Assembly (NCBI GenBank): GCA_023079485.1
Contig: CM041083.1
Location: forward strand, 105,787,054-105,851,053
Reading direction: 5' to 3'
From: Archilochus colubris
Taxonomy: Eukaryota; Chordata; Aves; Apodiformes; Trochilidae
Length of the DNA: 64,000 nt
Shown piece by piece: positions 32,196-45,500 of the stretch. The notes under the pieces are model-generated. The model was not told the origin of the DNA. It did not search any database and saw nothing but the letters and a program-made list of their open reading frames with translations. Both the position numbers and the translations under genes were made by a program. Each line of letters opens with the position of its first letter. Positions within the stretch are counted from its first letter, which is position 1.

Positions 32196-35100
32196 GCAGA
32201 TAAATGATCTAGAGCCCTAAATCTAATTTTCTTCGATTTCAGCTCTCAGAGTAAGATGTTCCATGATACCCAAGTACCCAGCACCTAAGCCAGAGGAGTC
32301 AGATTTTTAACTCATTAGAATGGAGGATCTGTCTTGGAAACCCCCAAGACCAGACCTTAGCTGCCTGCTCTTCCACCTTCCCAGAGATTTCCATCCACAC
32401 TGCAGAGATTGTTCAGGTTTCTGCTAACTACTTACTCAACTGCCACAAATTACAGCCTGATACATTGTGAAAACACAAAACTGGAGCAAGTTTACCTTAA
32501 CTGCATGAAGCTTGACTGCCATGTTAGGGTAGGGGGTGTAGTTTTTCATTTATGTATGGGCTTCTTTCTTTTTTGGTTTGTTTTGGTAATACTAATGTGA
32601 TTTTGGAATCAGGGCAGTATAAAGTTCTGTCTCTTCCACACTTTTCTGCTTGGTGAGAGCACGTACAAAGTAATTCACTACAGAGATAACACAAGTGGCA
32701 CAGACCAGCAAAGAATACATCCTATTTAAAAATTTAGCACACAGGTGCTCAGAGGTTAAGCTCACCTATTCTGGTCTCAAGCTGACATAATAGAGAATCA
32801 GAGGTAGAACAGCTTTTGTGAACCGAGCTGAGGGAACAGGCCATTCATTAAACTGTTATACTGAAAAACTGGAGATAAGTGACAATAGTATTTTAACTAA
32901 CTAGAATGAAAAATAGAATGAGAGGGGGAAATACCTGTGGTCCAGTAACATTTCAAATGACTTGACAGTAGCTAGTTAGCCATCATTTCCAGAAAAAAAA
33001 CCACACAAACAAACATCTCCATTATTTAATAGGGAAAAAGATAATAAAGACAACCCCAACACAACAGAGAAAAAGGAAACATATTTTCTCTATTTAAGAC
33101 TAAACTCATCAAACACTTGCATATCTCACAAGAACCTGCTCCTACCTTACTACCTTTATACAGGGTAACCTTAGGCACTTTTTCTAGGATGTGAGCAGCA
33201 TCCTATCATGTGAAGCTGAAAAGAAATTAGTCAGTGCTAAAAGGGCAAAGCTGGGAAATGCAGCCAAGAAAATCATAGCCTAGAAACTACAGCGGTGGCA
33301 GAAAGATTTGCAGCTCTCCTGGGGCTAACAGGGAGAAGTGGATGATATTTAGTCCTTTCCCACTCTAGCAGTCTCTACTGCTGGGGAGAGAATCTGACTA
33401 AATTTTACTGACACAATCAAATAAAATGGAGATGTCATGCTGGAAGCGACAGCATGGCTGGACAAAGTAGAGGTCACAGAGTGGGTTTTGCCTCCAATGC
33501 GTGTCTTCACTATCTGAAAAGACAAATGGATTCTTTATACACTCACTCCTATGTAGCAGGTTTGCTTTGCCAAGATAAACACTAGAAATCACATTTTTTC
33601 AGTTGTAGAAGATGATGTTGGTGTCTTAACTGGGTTTTACAAATCTTGTTTAGGACAGCAAATAAGCTTTATAAAAGCACCCCTGTAAGGTAAGTAAACA
33701 AGAATTCCATTTTATGCAAGGAGGTACAAGGGACTCAACTGCAGCAGTTCCTGAGAAAGGAATCCAATCCTCATACCTATTAGCTGCTTCCCATAGGCAG
33801 CCATCTGCTTACTGCAAAATAAAGCTTTATAATTTCCAAGTGTTTTACTGCACTGATGTGGAGAAGCACCAGAGGCTTCCTCAACAGTGAGAGCACACGG
33901 ATCTGTACAGAAATACGGAGTTTGATGCAGGCTCTAGGATCCTTCTCTTTCCCTTAGCATGCACATTGAAAGGGTCTAATGCATAAAGAACGTGCTCTCA
34001 GTGCCAAGCTGAAGAGGCCTCCAGTGGTTCAATCTGACTCCAGACTTGAATTTCCTTCACTATTTTCAAGTTCTCACCCAAGGAGGCTGGCAGTCATAAC
34101 TGTACAGCAGTTTGTGGCTATCAGCAACTTTCTGTGCTCTGTTTGTTTGGATCTGGGCTAAATACAACTGAAGCAGAAGAAGCTGCAGGTCAGGGCACTG
34201 AGGTATAAGCAAGGCTGGCAAGAAATGAAGAAATGCAGCTCCAAAACGTACCACAGGTAGTTTCAAGCTCATCCAAGGATCCCTAGTCAAGAACAGACTT
34301 TGGTTTTATTGGGTCCTTCTCCTGCCTCAGGTGTTGTGGCAAACAGGACATTTACTGAAACACCAACCCTTCATGTGCTCAATACCTAAGCATTGAAGGG
34401 TGAAGATTAGCTGAGTGTACCTGATGGAAGTAGTAAACTTCAAGCATTTTCTTTCTTTTGTACAGTAACCTTTTGACATTTTCTCTCCCTTTGACTGGAG
34501 GATGAATGGAACGAGTGAATACAAGACAAAGAGGTTTGTTGGTTTACTTTACTAATTTTTACTACTTGTACTTTACTTGCTGTGTAGAAGGGAAGAAAAG
34601 GCCTCCAGCTTTTCTGAGATCCAGGCAAATACAGAATAGTTCTTTTTCTTGGCACTAAGTCATGGGACAAGAATAGAGTAACTTCTCAGGAGAAAGACAG
34701 GTCTTCTCAACTATCTGCTAATAAATAGGAAAAAAATCAGTAGCACATCATGCTCTTCATTGCATTTTCCACTTCAGTGTGGCCTTTCACGTTCATGCAA
34801 AATGACAGTGCAAGCCCACAGATTAGAAGGGTAGGAGTTTGCACTCACTTTGCTCATGTATAGACATGCAAGATGAGAAGCAACAGCAGGGTAGAGGGTG
34901 AAATTGAATCAGGCAGTGCCCCTAGCAGTGGAAGGAAAAAGAAGATTGTAATGCTATTGGGAAATACTCATGGCAGATTGTAGAAGAGCCATTTATGCAC
35001 AACACTTGAGCCCTATGTGCTATGCATGGCCCTAAGCTCCCGTTCAGTCTCTCGTGAAGTTTCTTCCTTCACACAACTGGTGCTTTAGCAGAGAGGGAGT

Positions 35101-38100
35101 TACTTGATAAGCAATGTGCATTCCTCATATCATGACAAAATGTGCAGACCTTAAAACCCAGGAATGAAATGGTGGCACAAATGTAACACAGGAAGACAGC
35201 ACCCTGTCCCCTGGGAGCCTTAATGGCACTGATGTGCACTTTTGAACCAGGCATAAAAGTCAAGGCTGTATGTAAGAAAATGCAAATGAGTTTATGTAGA
35301 ACAAGTCTGTCTAAAAATCCCACCGATGCATTTTCACACCTTCATGATTTGTTTTTTTTAATCTTCATGTCAACTTCCCCATGTTTCAAATAAACCAGGA
35401 ACTATTACTGTATTTTCTTTCATTTCAGGAACGAGGCAGGCTCTTGGCTCATGACTTGGTGATTGCAAACAGAAAGTTTGCCTAAGCATTGAGTCTCCAT
35501 GAAAATAAAATGCTTTGGAAGCCATTATGGCATTGGCAACATAATTTTTCTATGTTATCTATGCAGTAGTGTAAATTTAACCTTTTTCTAAATTCATTGC
35601 CTCCAGGCAAAACTATTCATGCCTAATACATATCTTGGAGTTAGACACAAGATTACTGACATTATAATACTCCCTATTTCCTTTGTCATGGAAGCTCTGC
35701 ATTCAGGAAAAAAAATTAAAAAGAAATATTACATCTCTCATAAAGAAAGACTTCTCGGTTATGTTTATTTCTGAGTACTGACTCAAAGTTTGGCATCAAT
35801 CTAAGAGTTACTCCTGTCCTTCCTTCTCATAAAGTTTTGAATTTGTTTGCATCATTCATAAACTACCTACAAAGTGACACCTAGAGATAGGATACTTTAC
35901 AGAATGCACAACAACAGTACAAGTAGTGGCATGTGTTATAAAGACAGTATTTATCAGTCATTCTTGGGGAAATCCTAGCTGTAACGTTCTAGCTGCTTCA
36001 TGAAAAATGTAGGAACTCTGAGGTAAGCCTGTAATTTTCCTCTGAAAGCCACATGGCTAAATTCTCCTAATATTCTTCCTGCAGAATCACATTTAAGCTT
36101 TGCCTTGTCATCTTTTTGAATTTAAGCTTCTCATTAACCACCCTGAAAGGAGAAATATGGGCATATGCACTGTGTTGCCTACATGTGATAAGGGCAATGA
36201 GTCATGGATGCAGATATTTACAAAAAACAACCTCAAAACAAGCTAACTCTCTGTGTGTCAATGGTTTAGTGCCTGCTATGAAGTTTGCAGACTATGGGAA
36301 TTTTAGCTTTACTGATTGCAGTTCTTAGGGCACAGATGCCTGTGGGGCATTCACAATGGAAATCCTCCTGGTTATGGGAAGTCTCAGGACCCAGCATCAG
36401 CCCTGCACTAAGAAGGCCCAACCCTACCCCACATCTCCATAAGTATGACAGAAGAATGCCCAAAGAAGGCTTTGACAGGTTGCAGAACTATAGTTTTCAT
36501 TGCATCCAAATTAGTGACAGTATGTCTATTGATGGAGGGAAGTATTTGCTTTTCCCATCTCACCACTGTGATTTTTTAAACTGAGTGATAAAATCCAGTC
36601 TACTTTCACTTCAAAATCTCCAATGACACAGCTCTGATTTCCCTGTTGCTTTGTTCAAGTTCCCCTTTTTTTCACTACACTTCCTTCATCCTGGTTCATG
36701 TCTCTGAGCACTGGTGTTTGCTCTGTTAAAGCCTACAATAGAAACATGAAATGGTTGTTTCATAGGAGCTAATCGTGAGGGCAGTCTTGGGAAAGTCCAT
36801 ATTCACACCCGAGCAGCAGCACGGAAGGTGAACTTGCTGGCTGCAGCAGTGCTGCAAGACCTGGAAGCTCCTGTGCTCAGTTTTTAAGCATCCTGGGGTA
36901 GCTGGGTTAAAGAGGACAGGAAGGGACTCAGTGTCTGGAAGCATCTGTGGTGTTCGCCACCTCTGCAATGCCTCGGAAAACGCAGCTGCATGCAGGGAGT
37001 CTCTGGAGCTTCTCTAGGAAGTTACTTGGTTTTTCAAAGTTTGAAGCAAGGAAATGAGCACTGCTACTGCTGAGCCAGTACCCTGCAGTCGTGGTACTGG
37101 AGCTGTGTCTGCAGGGAGCAAACCTTTCAAAGGAAAACAGTCATCATGGAGATGGATGCATGGAGAGGGACGGCCATGCAGCCCTGAGCTACAGCTTGTG
37201 TCAGTGCAGAGTCAACACATGGCACAGTTAGGAGGAGTTCAGGTCCTCTGTGTCAAGACCTACACACCCTGCCTTGGGAAGCAAGGATGATGGGAAATAC
37301 TGGAGAAGATGAACACCTCAGGAGGACACAAATGTGATTGCCAGAAGAGGAGAAAAGAACTTCTGACATGCAACACTTACTTTCCATTCAATTAAGAACT
37401 AAATTTAGTCTTATATCAGTAATCATTTTAAATATGTGACACTACCACTACCATTTTGGCAAAAGTGACTTTTCCTTCTGAGCAGTCTTTCAGGATTATT
37501 TTTGTCCTGCACTTTTCCACATTTGGCTGGGCTGATCTCCTGCCAAGGGCTTCTGCTGAGCTTTCCACTCCTTGATCTTCTCAAGACCTTTACCAGTCCT
37601 CATTTTCAAATCAGGACCAGGAGCAAGAGGGTAGTCTGGACAATCAGCCCTGGGAGAAGCCAACCTCTCAATCCACCAACCAAAGGGAGACATGCCACTA
37701 CCAAGAAGGGCCAGAAACAAATCACATTCCAATGACTCTCTCATGTAACTGTTTAAAGCCCACAGAGAAAGAAAAAAACTCTCCTTCTTACCATGCCCAG
37801 TAGGACATTTCTTTCTGCTGATCCAGTCTGAAATAAAACACCAGGGCCTATGCCAGCGCATGCAGAAGTAGAAGCAGATGCAAACCATGCACTGTTCTTC
37901 CAGGGATAAAGTGACACAAACCCCAGAAATTCAAGACTGGAACTTTCCATTTTAAAATTATGCCAGGATTTGTAAAGCTGATACAAATCCTGCCAGGATT
38001 TCTACCGTTCTGATCCATAAATCAGTGATTTCCATCCCTAGGGTAAAGAAAGGATTTATATTCAAAAGCATATTTAGGATTTATTGTCAGGATTTGGACT

Positions 38101-38805
38101 GTAAAGGCATGGAAGGATTTGTAAATCTCATTTCTCACTTACAAAAGCTTTTGAGGATTTTAATATGGTAAATCCAATTAATGTAATTTTAATGTCTTAG
38201 TTAAAAATCACTCAACCCTGCACCCCAAGATTTCAAACCAGTGAAAGCCATTGGAATTAGTTAGGGTGCCCTGCCACAGTATGAGGTTGTCTGGAAAAGC
38301 TTACCACAGAGACAAGGGATGCATGGAATACAGCTTCCAACGATGGGTGCTGGACAAGAAGAAACACTGATGGTACAGAGGTCTTCAACTTTATTTTCAG
38401 TACCTTCTTCTTTCCTTGCTCATCACCATCCCTCCTGAGCCTCAGCAGGGAAAGAAGCTCTTAGCCCCAGAGAGGCTGATGGAAGACCACCTCCTCCTTC
38501 AGACCCAGCTGTGTCATCTGTCCCAACTCATCTGGGGCAGCAGATTTGAGGAAGGAAAGGACCTGGTGGGTGATTAACCCACAGTTTGGGATGGCTGTCT
38601 GTGTAGCATAGCTGTATCCAAGCTGAAGAACCTGATGGTACCTCCTGACACTTTGATGAACCTGCCTCCTGCATTTACTCCTGTCTGGGTCAAGGCACCC
38701 TCAAACACGCGGGGATGGCTAAGCTCACAGCATTCATAGCGCTGCTTCCCACCAGCAGATATTTATGCCAGAGTTGCTTATGCTTGAGTAAAGACTGCCA
38801 CCAGC
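32196..38805. other. Intron 2 segment, mostly featureless
   Basis: No exon, RNA gene or mobile element was recognised. The patch at 37960-38160 is rich in GGATTT motifs and holds a perfect 11-bp hairpin, listed separately. Confidence 0.5.
37964..37992. repeat. Perfect 11-bp inverted repeat, 7-nt loop
   Basis: Arms caggatttgta (37964-37974) and tacaaatcctg (37982-37992) flank aagctga. The element tgccaggattt also occurs as a direct repeat at 37961 and 37991, so direct and inverted copies overlap. Confidence 0.8.
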
Positions 38806-39404
38806 CTTACTGCCACCTGAAAGACCAATGGCATCCTGGCCTGTATCAGGAACAGTGTGGCCAACAGGTCCAGGGAAGGGATTCTGCCCCTGTACTCAGC
38901 GTTGGTGAGGCCACAGCTTGAGTCCTGTGTCCAGTTCTGGGCCCCTCAGTTCAGGAAGGAGATTGAGGTGCTGGAGCAGGTCCAGAGAAGAGCAAGGAGG
39001 CTGTGAAGGGATCCAGCACAAGTCCTGTGAGGAAGAGCTGAGGGAGATGGGGGTGTTCAGTCTGGAGAAGAGGAGGCTCAGGGGAGACCTCATCATGCTC
39101 TACAACTCCCTGAAAGGAGGGTGTAGCCAGGGGGGGGTCGGTCTCTTTTCCCAGGCAGCCATTAGTAAGACAAGAGGGCATGGACTTTAGCTCTGCCAGG
39201 GGAGGTTTAGGTTGGATATTAGGGAGAAATTTTTTACAGGCATTGGGATGGGCTGCTGAGGGAGGTGGTGGATTCTGGGTCCCTAGAGGTTTTTGAGACT
39301 GAATGTGGCACTCAGTGCCATGGTCTGGTAACCACAGTGGCAGTGGATCAAGGGTTGGACTTGATGATCTCAGAGGCCCTTTCCAACCCAAATGATTCTG
39401 TGAC
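38806..39404 (+). mobile_element. CR1 LINE, longest copy, antisense to CYYR1
   Basis: About 600 bp of CR1 3' end. Landmarks: ggcatcctggcctgtatc, attctgcccctgtactca, tgtgtccagttctgggcc, gaagaggaggctcagggg, tctacaactccctgaaag, gacaagagggcatggact, gttggatattagggagaa, ggacttgatgatctcaga and the tail aaatgattctgtgacc. The 5' part is the end of the old reverse-transcriptase reading frame region, now broken. Relative to the 52.4-kb copy it lacks about 12 bases after attttttaca (the aagagggtgatc block). Open frames on the opposite strand are shadows. Confidence 0.93.
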
Positions 39405-39499
39405 CAAGATCTGGACACCACTGACCCTCGAAACACCATCCTTCTCATGCTGCGTTATCTCTGTAGGCTGTATTTTCATGACCTAAATTAACTTAGATC

Positions 39500-40355
39500 C
39501 TAAACAGAATCAGGTTTTCTGAGCTTTAGGAGCTCTCCTGTGTGCGGGCGCCCCGGGTCTGCCAGGATCCTCAGGGTCCCGGTGGGGAGCTGCCCCGTTC
39601 TGGCCCCAGCCAGTTCCAGACGGATCCAACCGAGCCCTGCAGGGCAGGGCTGAGCCCTGCAGGCACCATGGCGGCGCCTCAGGGGAGGGCTCTGTAAGGG
39701 AGGATGAAACACTGCCCGGCCCTGAGGGGAAAAGGGTGAGAAACAGCCCTGAGAGCACCGAGGGGAGAGGGGCAGGAGGTGCTCCAGGTGCCAGAGCAGG
39801 GATCCATCCCCTGCAGCCCCTGGAGAGGGCCCCAGGCTGGGTCAGAATATGCCCTAAAGGAAGCTCCAGACCTTGGGAATGAACTATTAAGGAGCAGGCT
39901 TGTCCTGAAGAACTTCAGCCCTTAAAGACCCCCACACTGGAGCAGGGGAAACGTTTGTGGAGTAGCAGAGAGGAGGTGTTATGGACCCACTGGAACTCCT
40001 CATTCCTCAAAATACCCCTGTGCTGCTCAAAGGGGGAAGGCAGAGGAGTTGGGGATGAAGGAATGAAGCTGAAGTGTGGGAAAAGCTGGGGTGGTAGGGA
40101 TAAGGTGGTTTAGCTTTTGTCCTTGTTTCTCACCATCCAACTCTGTTTTAACTGGCAATAAATCATTTCCTCCAGTTCAAGCCTGTTTTGTCCATGATGG
40201 TAATTGGTAAGTGATACCTCTTTCTGTCCTCATGCTACCTCAAGTTTTTTTTCATCTTTTCTTCTACCTGTCCACCTGTTGAAGAGACAGAATGAAAGAG
40301 CAGTTCAGTAGGTATCTGGCAACCAGCCAGAGTCAACCCACCACAGAAACACAGG
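39500..40355 (+). mobile_element. ERVL-like LTR, GC-rich, largely complete
   Basis: Landmarks: agccctgcaggcaccatg, aggatgaaacactgcccg, cagccctgagagcaccga, caggaggtgctccaggtg, cactggagcaggggaaac, ggcaataaatcatttcct, aagcctgttttgtccatg, ggtaattggtaagtgata and an end near ccagccagagtcaaccca. This follows a common avian ERVL-type LTR, with internal deletions. The ggcaataaatc block carries its poly-A signal. No adjoining gag/pol/env was seen, so it is a solo or truncated LTR. The region is much more CpG-rich than the rest of the intron. It abuts the CR1 copy on its left with only about 100 bp between. Borders are approximate. Confidence 0.75.
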
Positions 40356-42519
40356 AGATGTCGGCCCAGTTCAGGCTGGTAAGGTATCAGTACTTGTACT
40401 ATCCTTTTTCTGTGTCTCAAGTTTCACATTGGGTAACTCTTTCTTGCCAGTCTGTCAGTATTGTTACTTGTTAATCTAACTGTGAGTTTATATTTTAGAG
40501 AAACACAACAACCACCCTGTTCCTGATGTTTCAGATGGCTAATGCAAGCCAATAGAATTCCAAGTACTAAATTATCCACGAGAAATGAGCTGATTATAAT
40601 GTTAAAAAAACCACACAAGAGTATCAGTATGCACTTGTATTTTAAGCAGAGTCAGTTTTCTGCATCCAAATTTACCAATCAGTTTCTAAGTCTCCTGTGT
40701 CAGCAGCCAGAACAGCTTGTTTCTTTTCAAACAATGAAAACTACTTTTAAAGAAACCAAACTCCAACTTCAGAGCCAGCTGTCTGCAGGGTAAGATCAGG
40801 GACTGAATCCATTAGCTATGCCAGGCCCTGACAATCTGCATCTGGTAAAGATTTGCATAGAGATGCAGTTAGTGGAGCAAGGGACCAGATCCCAGCAGAA
40901 ATAAGGTTTCAATGGTGATATAATTCCATCCCTTGCTCATTTAAAATGTTTAGAAAACTCACTTCATTTCATGGTCCCTCACTGCAAACACAGAGGGGAG
41001 GAGAAAGATGATTTTCTGCTACTTTCAAAAGGAGCTGTAAAGCAGTATCTGGTTCCTAGCAGCTCTGGGACTGTGAGCAGCATAAAATGTGGAGGTAATT
41101 CTGATTTAATTTCACTCAAATTCTGTCAAAGTGTGTCCAGTAAACAGGGAATATTCTCTATTATAACTAACAGTACCACAGGGTTCCAACCAGGACTATG
41201 AACCTACACAGCCAGGAAAAAAAAGAAAATAAAAAAGACTAAACACATGCTCACAGATTTGGAAACACTTGATTCCTTCAATGTGTTTATAGGCCAAGCT
41301 AAAGACAGCTTTGTCCAGGCTGCCCTGGGCATCAGTGCCAGAGCCAAGAAATTACCTGTGACTTTCACTAGTCTTAATCCAGCCTGAATTCTGTACTGGA
41401 TGCTTTCAAAAAATGAACCAAGAGGGAAGAAGTCCCAGTATTAGCTGAGATAATTCTGATGAATCACACAAACTATAGACTGCCTGGAACATGTGTTTCT
41501 CTCCCATGCATCAGAAACTGGGATGATGCAGATAATCCCCAACAAAGTACTGGGCTTGGTAAAACAATTAATTACTGACCTTATAAAGGTTTAAAAGGAT
41601 AAAAAACCCTGCTAACAGAACTGTACCACGTACAATTAAGTTTGATCTTTCAACGAAGAAACTCCATTTGTACTAAAATATTGGGTGATTTATACTTTCT
41701 GTTTCAACAGATCGTTTAAGATTTAACAGATTGCTGAATAAATTGTTTAAATATGCAAATCATCTGGGCATTTTGTAATATTTCTCCAAGGGCCTTTTCC
41801 CAGTAGTTCTCACCAGATCATGCAAATTACTAGTGACTCAGAAAAGAAAGCATATAATATTTTAATTGACAGAGTGTTTATTTCAGCTCCAGTTCTTTTA
41901 CATCTTTCCTCTCAGATAACTAGAAACATATGACCTCCAGGAATCCCATATTCTGAGGGGCTCATGACAAAATCGAGTCTTAGGAGAGAGGGAGCACAGG
42001 AAATTAAGTGGTTTATGCAGATAAAACGAGCTGACATTATACTGGGAATACAAATAGCACTAAATTTCACTATACAGCCTGCCCTGCACACCTGATTTTC
42101 ATGATGAATGATGATCTGTAATGGCCATTCATGCATTCCTTGCACAGCATCCCCAGGACTTCATTTCTCCTCTCCCCATGTCCTGCTCAGAGGCTGCAGC
42201 TGCCTGCTTCCTGGGGGTCCATGGGCAGCTCTGTGAAGGGGATGCCAACTACTGGGGCTCAGCACCACCTTGATGCTGGGCGTGGGGGCAGACCACCTGC
42301 CTGTGTTTTCCACCACCATGTGCTGCTGCTGCTGCAGCCAAAACCCATTCTCACGAAGCACTCCCAACTTGCTTGTTCAGGGAATCCACCTTTCCACCCC
42401 AAAGCCACAAAAAGAAAAGGAGGTTTTCTCCTTTCCCATAACTGTCTCCTGAGACCAACTCTTTAATTACCCTACTTAACCACCAGCAGCCCAAAGTCTG
42501 AACTCTGGGCCAGAAAATG

Positions 42520-42538
42520 AAAAAAAAAAAAAAAAAAA
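42520..42538. repeat. Poly-A run, 19 bases, with A-rich flank
   Basis: A19 followed by an A/G-rich flank (gaaaaaagaaggaggg). No retroposed source was recognised upstream. Confidence 0.85.
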
Positions 42539-45500
42539 GAAAAAAGAAGGAGGGAAAAAGGCAGCTTTTTTCTTAATGAGTCACACACTGATTTCACTTA
42601 CCTGCTACCTGGTGAAAAGGGCAATGCATTTGAAATTGTAGTACAGAATAATATTAGACACAGCCTTTTTTCTTTCTTTTTTCTTTTTTTTATCCCTATT
42701 TTCTTATAGCTCAACCTCTGTACTGACCTAGAGAGCAAGCAACACAAACCCCACGCAGTCCCTGCTAGCCAAAAGGTTGCCCCCACACGCCTCTGCTGAG
42801 ATGCAAAGCCTGCAGTGGCAGATTTGGGTATGCTGGCTTCAGCATATGCACATTTCCCCAGTGATCCACTTCAATCAGAATCCGAAAAGAGCAATTTCAG
42901 CCCTGCAGCGTGGTGTGAGCTCTGCTACCTTATGCATTATTTCAGCATGAAATATTTATAAATTGGAGAACAGGGGTAAGCTACTTCTTTAAAATGTGTA
43001 ATGATTTTTTTTTAAATGTATAAGCACAACTTGTAAGTCTGCAACTTGTTTGGTTCCCTGGGTTTAATAGCTCAGTCTCCACTCCTCAAAGGAGCAGAGA
43101 TTTCACCTAATAAGCAGTTTCTCTGAACTTTGAGTAAGATGGTATTTTTATATTTACATTAGCTCTCAACACCACATTTGCATATTTTTGGTAGAAAAGA
43201 AAAAGTAGCAGTATTTGTTTCATAATTATCTTTCCCCTCAAAGTAATTTGTATTCTGTAATTAAAATGGTGGTCACAGTTTACAGTGACACACTGTCACA
43301 AAATTGGTCCTTGGAAAGCCACAGGGGACTGATGGAGGCAAGTATGACAACACAGAGGGCCAAACCAATATTCCCATAATACAAAACAGTTGGCAGAAAA
43401 AACACAGACAGGTACATTTCTTAGCTCTACCAAACTACACCTGTAAAATGTAACACCAGTTTTAGCTGGAAACCAGCAGGTGTGACTTTAAAAAAGCTGG
43501 AAGGAAATTGGTCCCCTGTGGGCACTGAGGGTCCTCAGTGAGTGCAGCAGTCCTATAGATCAGAGGACTTGGGACTGAAGATCAAACATCTACAAATTAT
43601 CCTTCTGCTTTGACACATTACTCTCCTAACAAATTCTGCAGAAGCAGTTACACATTGACCTGTTCTCTGTAACACTGATGAAGCTTTATTCTTTTTTTAC
43701 CTACAGATTTAAAAATATTTACCAGCAGAGAACTAATTGACTCTCAAGAGAACAAACCCAATTTTACTTTCCTTGAAACATCAGAAAAATTATTCCAGAT
43801 GCGTAGCATCTAGCAAGCAGGAATACACCATTTCTGAAGTAATTTGATTACAGAATAACTAATTACTTTTATTTTTCATGAAACACAGAGTGAATTGATA
43901 TACATATATTGTATTTCCTATTTGGCAAAACAAAGGTTAACTGGCCTGCCTTCCCTCAGCCCTAAAACATGTCCTCTCTCTGTCACCTGCTAGTGTATGC
44001 CTTAATTTGTATTTCCAGCAGGCCTGCACTATAAATAGACTTCTATGCAGGTACTGTGTGTGCAGAGATCCTTATAAATGTCAGGACCACTGTGAATCCC
44101 TCCCAGGGAGCCAGGAGATGTGTGTGGAGATGAACAACCAAGAATGGCCACGCAGCCTCTGCTGGCTAAAGGGAGCACAGCTTTCAGAGGGAATGGGCAA
44201 TTCCTAAGTGCTTTGCTTTAAAAAAGGTCAGTAAAAGAACACTAAAACTTAGTTACAACTTGGATTATTTGTGGAATTTTAAAATTCCCAGTTTGGAAAC
44301 TTCACTGTTTATACATCAGGACAGATGCACCACAGCTGCCTTAGCAAACACAAATCCTCTGAAGATATTTGCATCCCCTTACTGAAATGGTAATAGGAGA
44401 GTACTAAAGTGATTATTAAAAGGATAACACTTTTTTAAGTAACCCACCTGGGGTCATCACTCCTCTTTGATTATTCATTCAGAGCACCAGCAGATACTGC
44501 AGTGAAAGATACTATGTGGGGAACAGAACTCTCTCTTTAAACTAATTCTATCTTTCTGGATATATCCTCAACACCACCACCACCAAAAAAAAGGCCCCAT
44601 TTCACTCAGTGAAGCACAGGCTGTGCTAAACCTATGCCATCTGGTGCAGATGCACACAGTAAGTACCGATTGAAATTTAGAAGCAGTTACAGCATGACCT
44701 GCTGCAGACCACGGCAGTAGATATTCACGTCTGAGCAGCATTATGTGCTTCCATTATTGCCCTGTCTTTCAAATGGACCCCTAAAGCTGACAGCACATTA
44801 GCTATTTTTGTAGGAATTTTCTCTGTCACACTCTGCCTTCTCTGTGGCAATACAACCAATGAACTGGAAGCTGACAGAGGTGGACTATACATTGCAATAT
44901 ACACTGTCCAGCTTCCTGGCATTAAGCAAATAGATTAAAAATGTATCTGCTTTACATTGCAGTACCTCTCTCGCAGCCAAACTCTGAAGTCCTGCTTTTA
45001 GTATATGATTTTTCTTCAGGTTCTAAATGGAGATTTAAACTTTTTACACTGATTTTTAAATGCTCTTCTTGAGATCTTGACACATCCTGGGAAGCTGTAA
45101 TAAAATATATTTCCTTGTCATCAGTTCAGAAGTACTGCTCTAAGATCAGCAGTAAAATTATTTGAGAGTTTCCGTTCACTTTTTGAACAGAAAGGGGTCC
45201 AGCTCCCAGTAACCATAAGTGGCTATTAAGCCACCATAACTGGTGCCAGTCATGATGCTTACTGGTCAGCTCAGCAGCAGGACTGAAAAGCAAATGCCAT
45301 TTCTGCTCAGATGAAGTAGAAGAGGACAAGATTACCACTAGGAAGGTGACAGTCTCCCAATACTTTCCTCCGCAGCCCATGGTTACAAATCCAGCAGGGT
45401 TAGAGCAAATCCATACGCTCTCAGCACATTTGTAGTTGCAAAATAGACAGCATTTTAGACAACACTTTGATCCTTGTAAAACAATTCAAGAAATGTTACA

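Noticed and set aside
38951..39448. 165-codon minus-strand open frame
   Set aside because: It is antisense to the CR1 copy at 38.8-39.4 kb.
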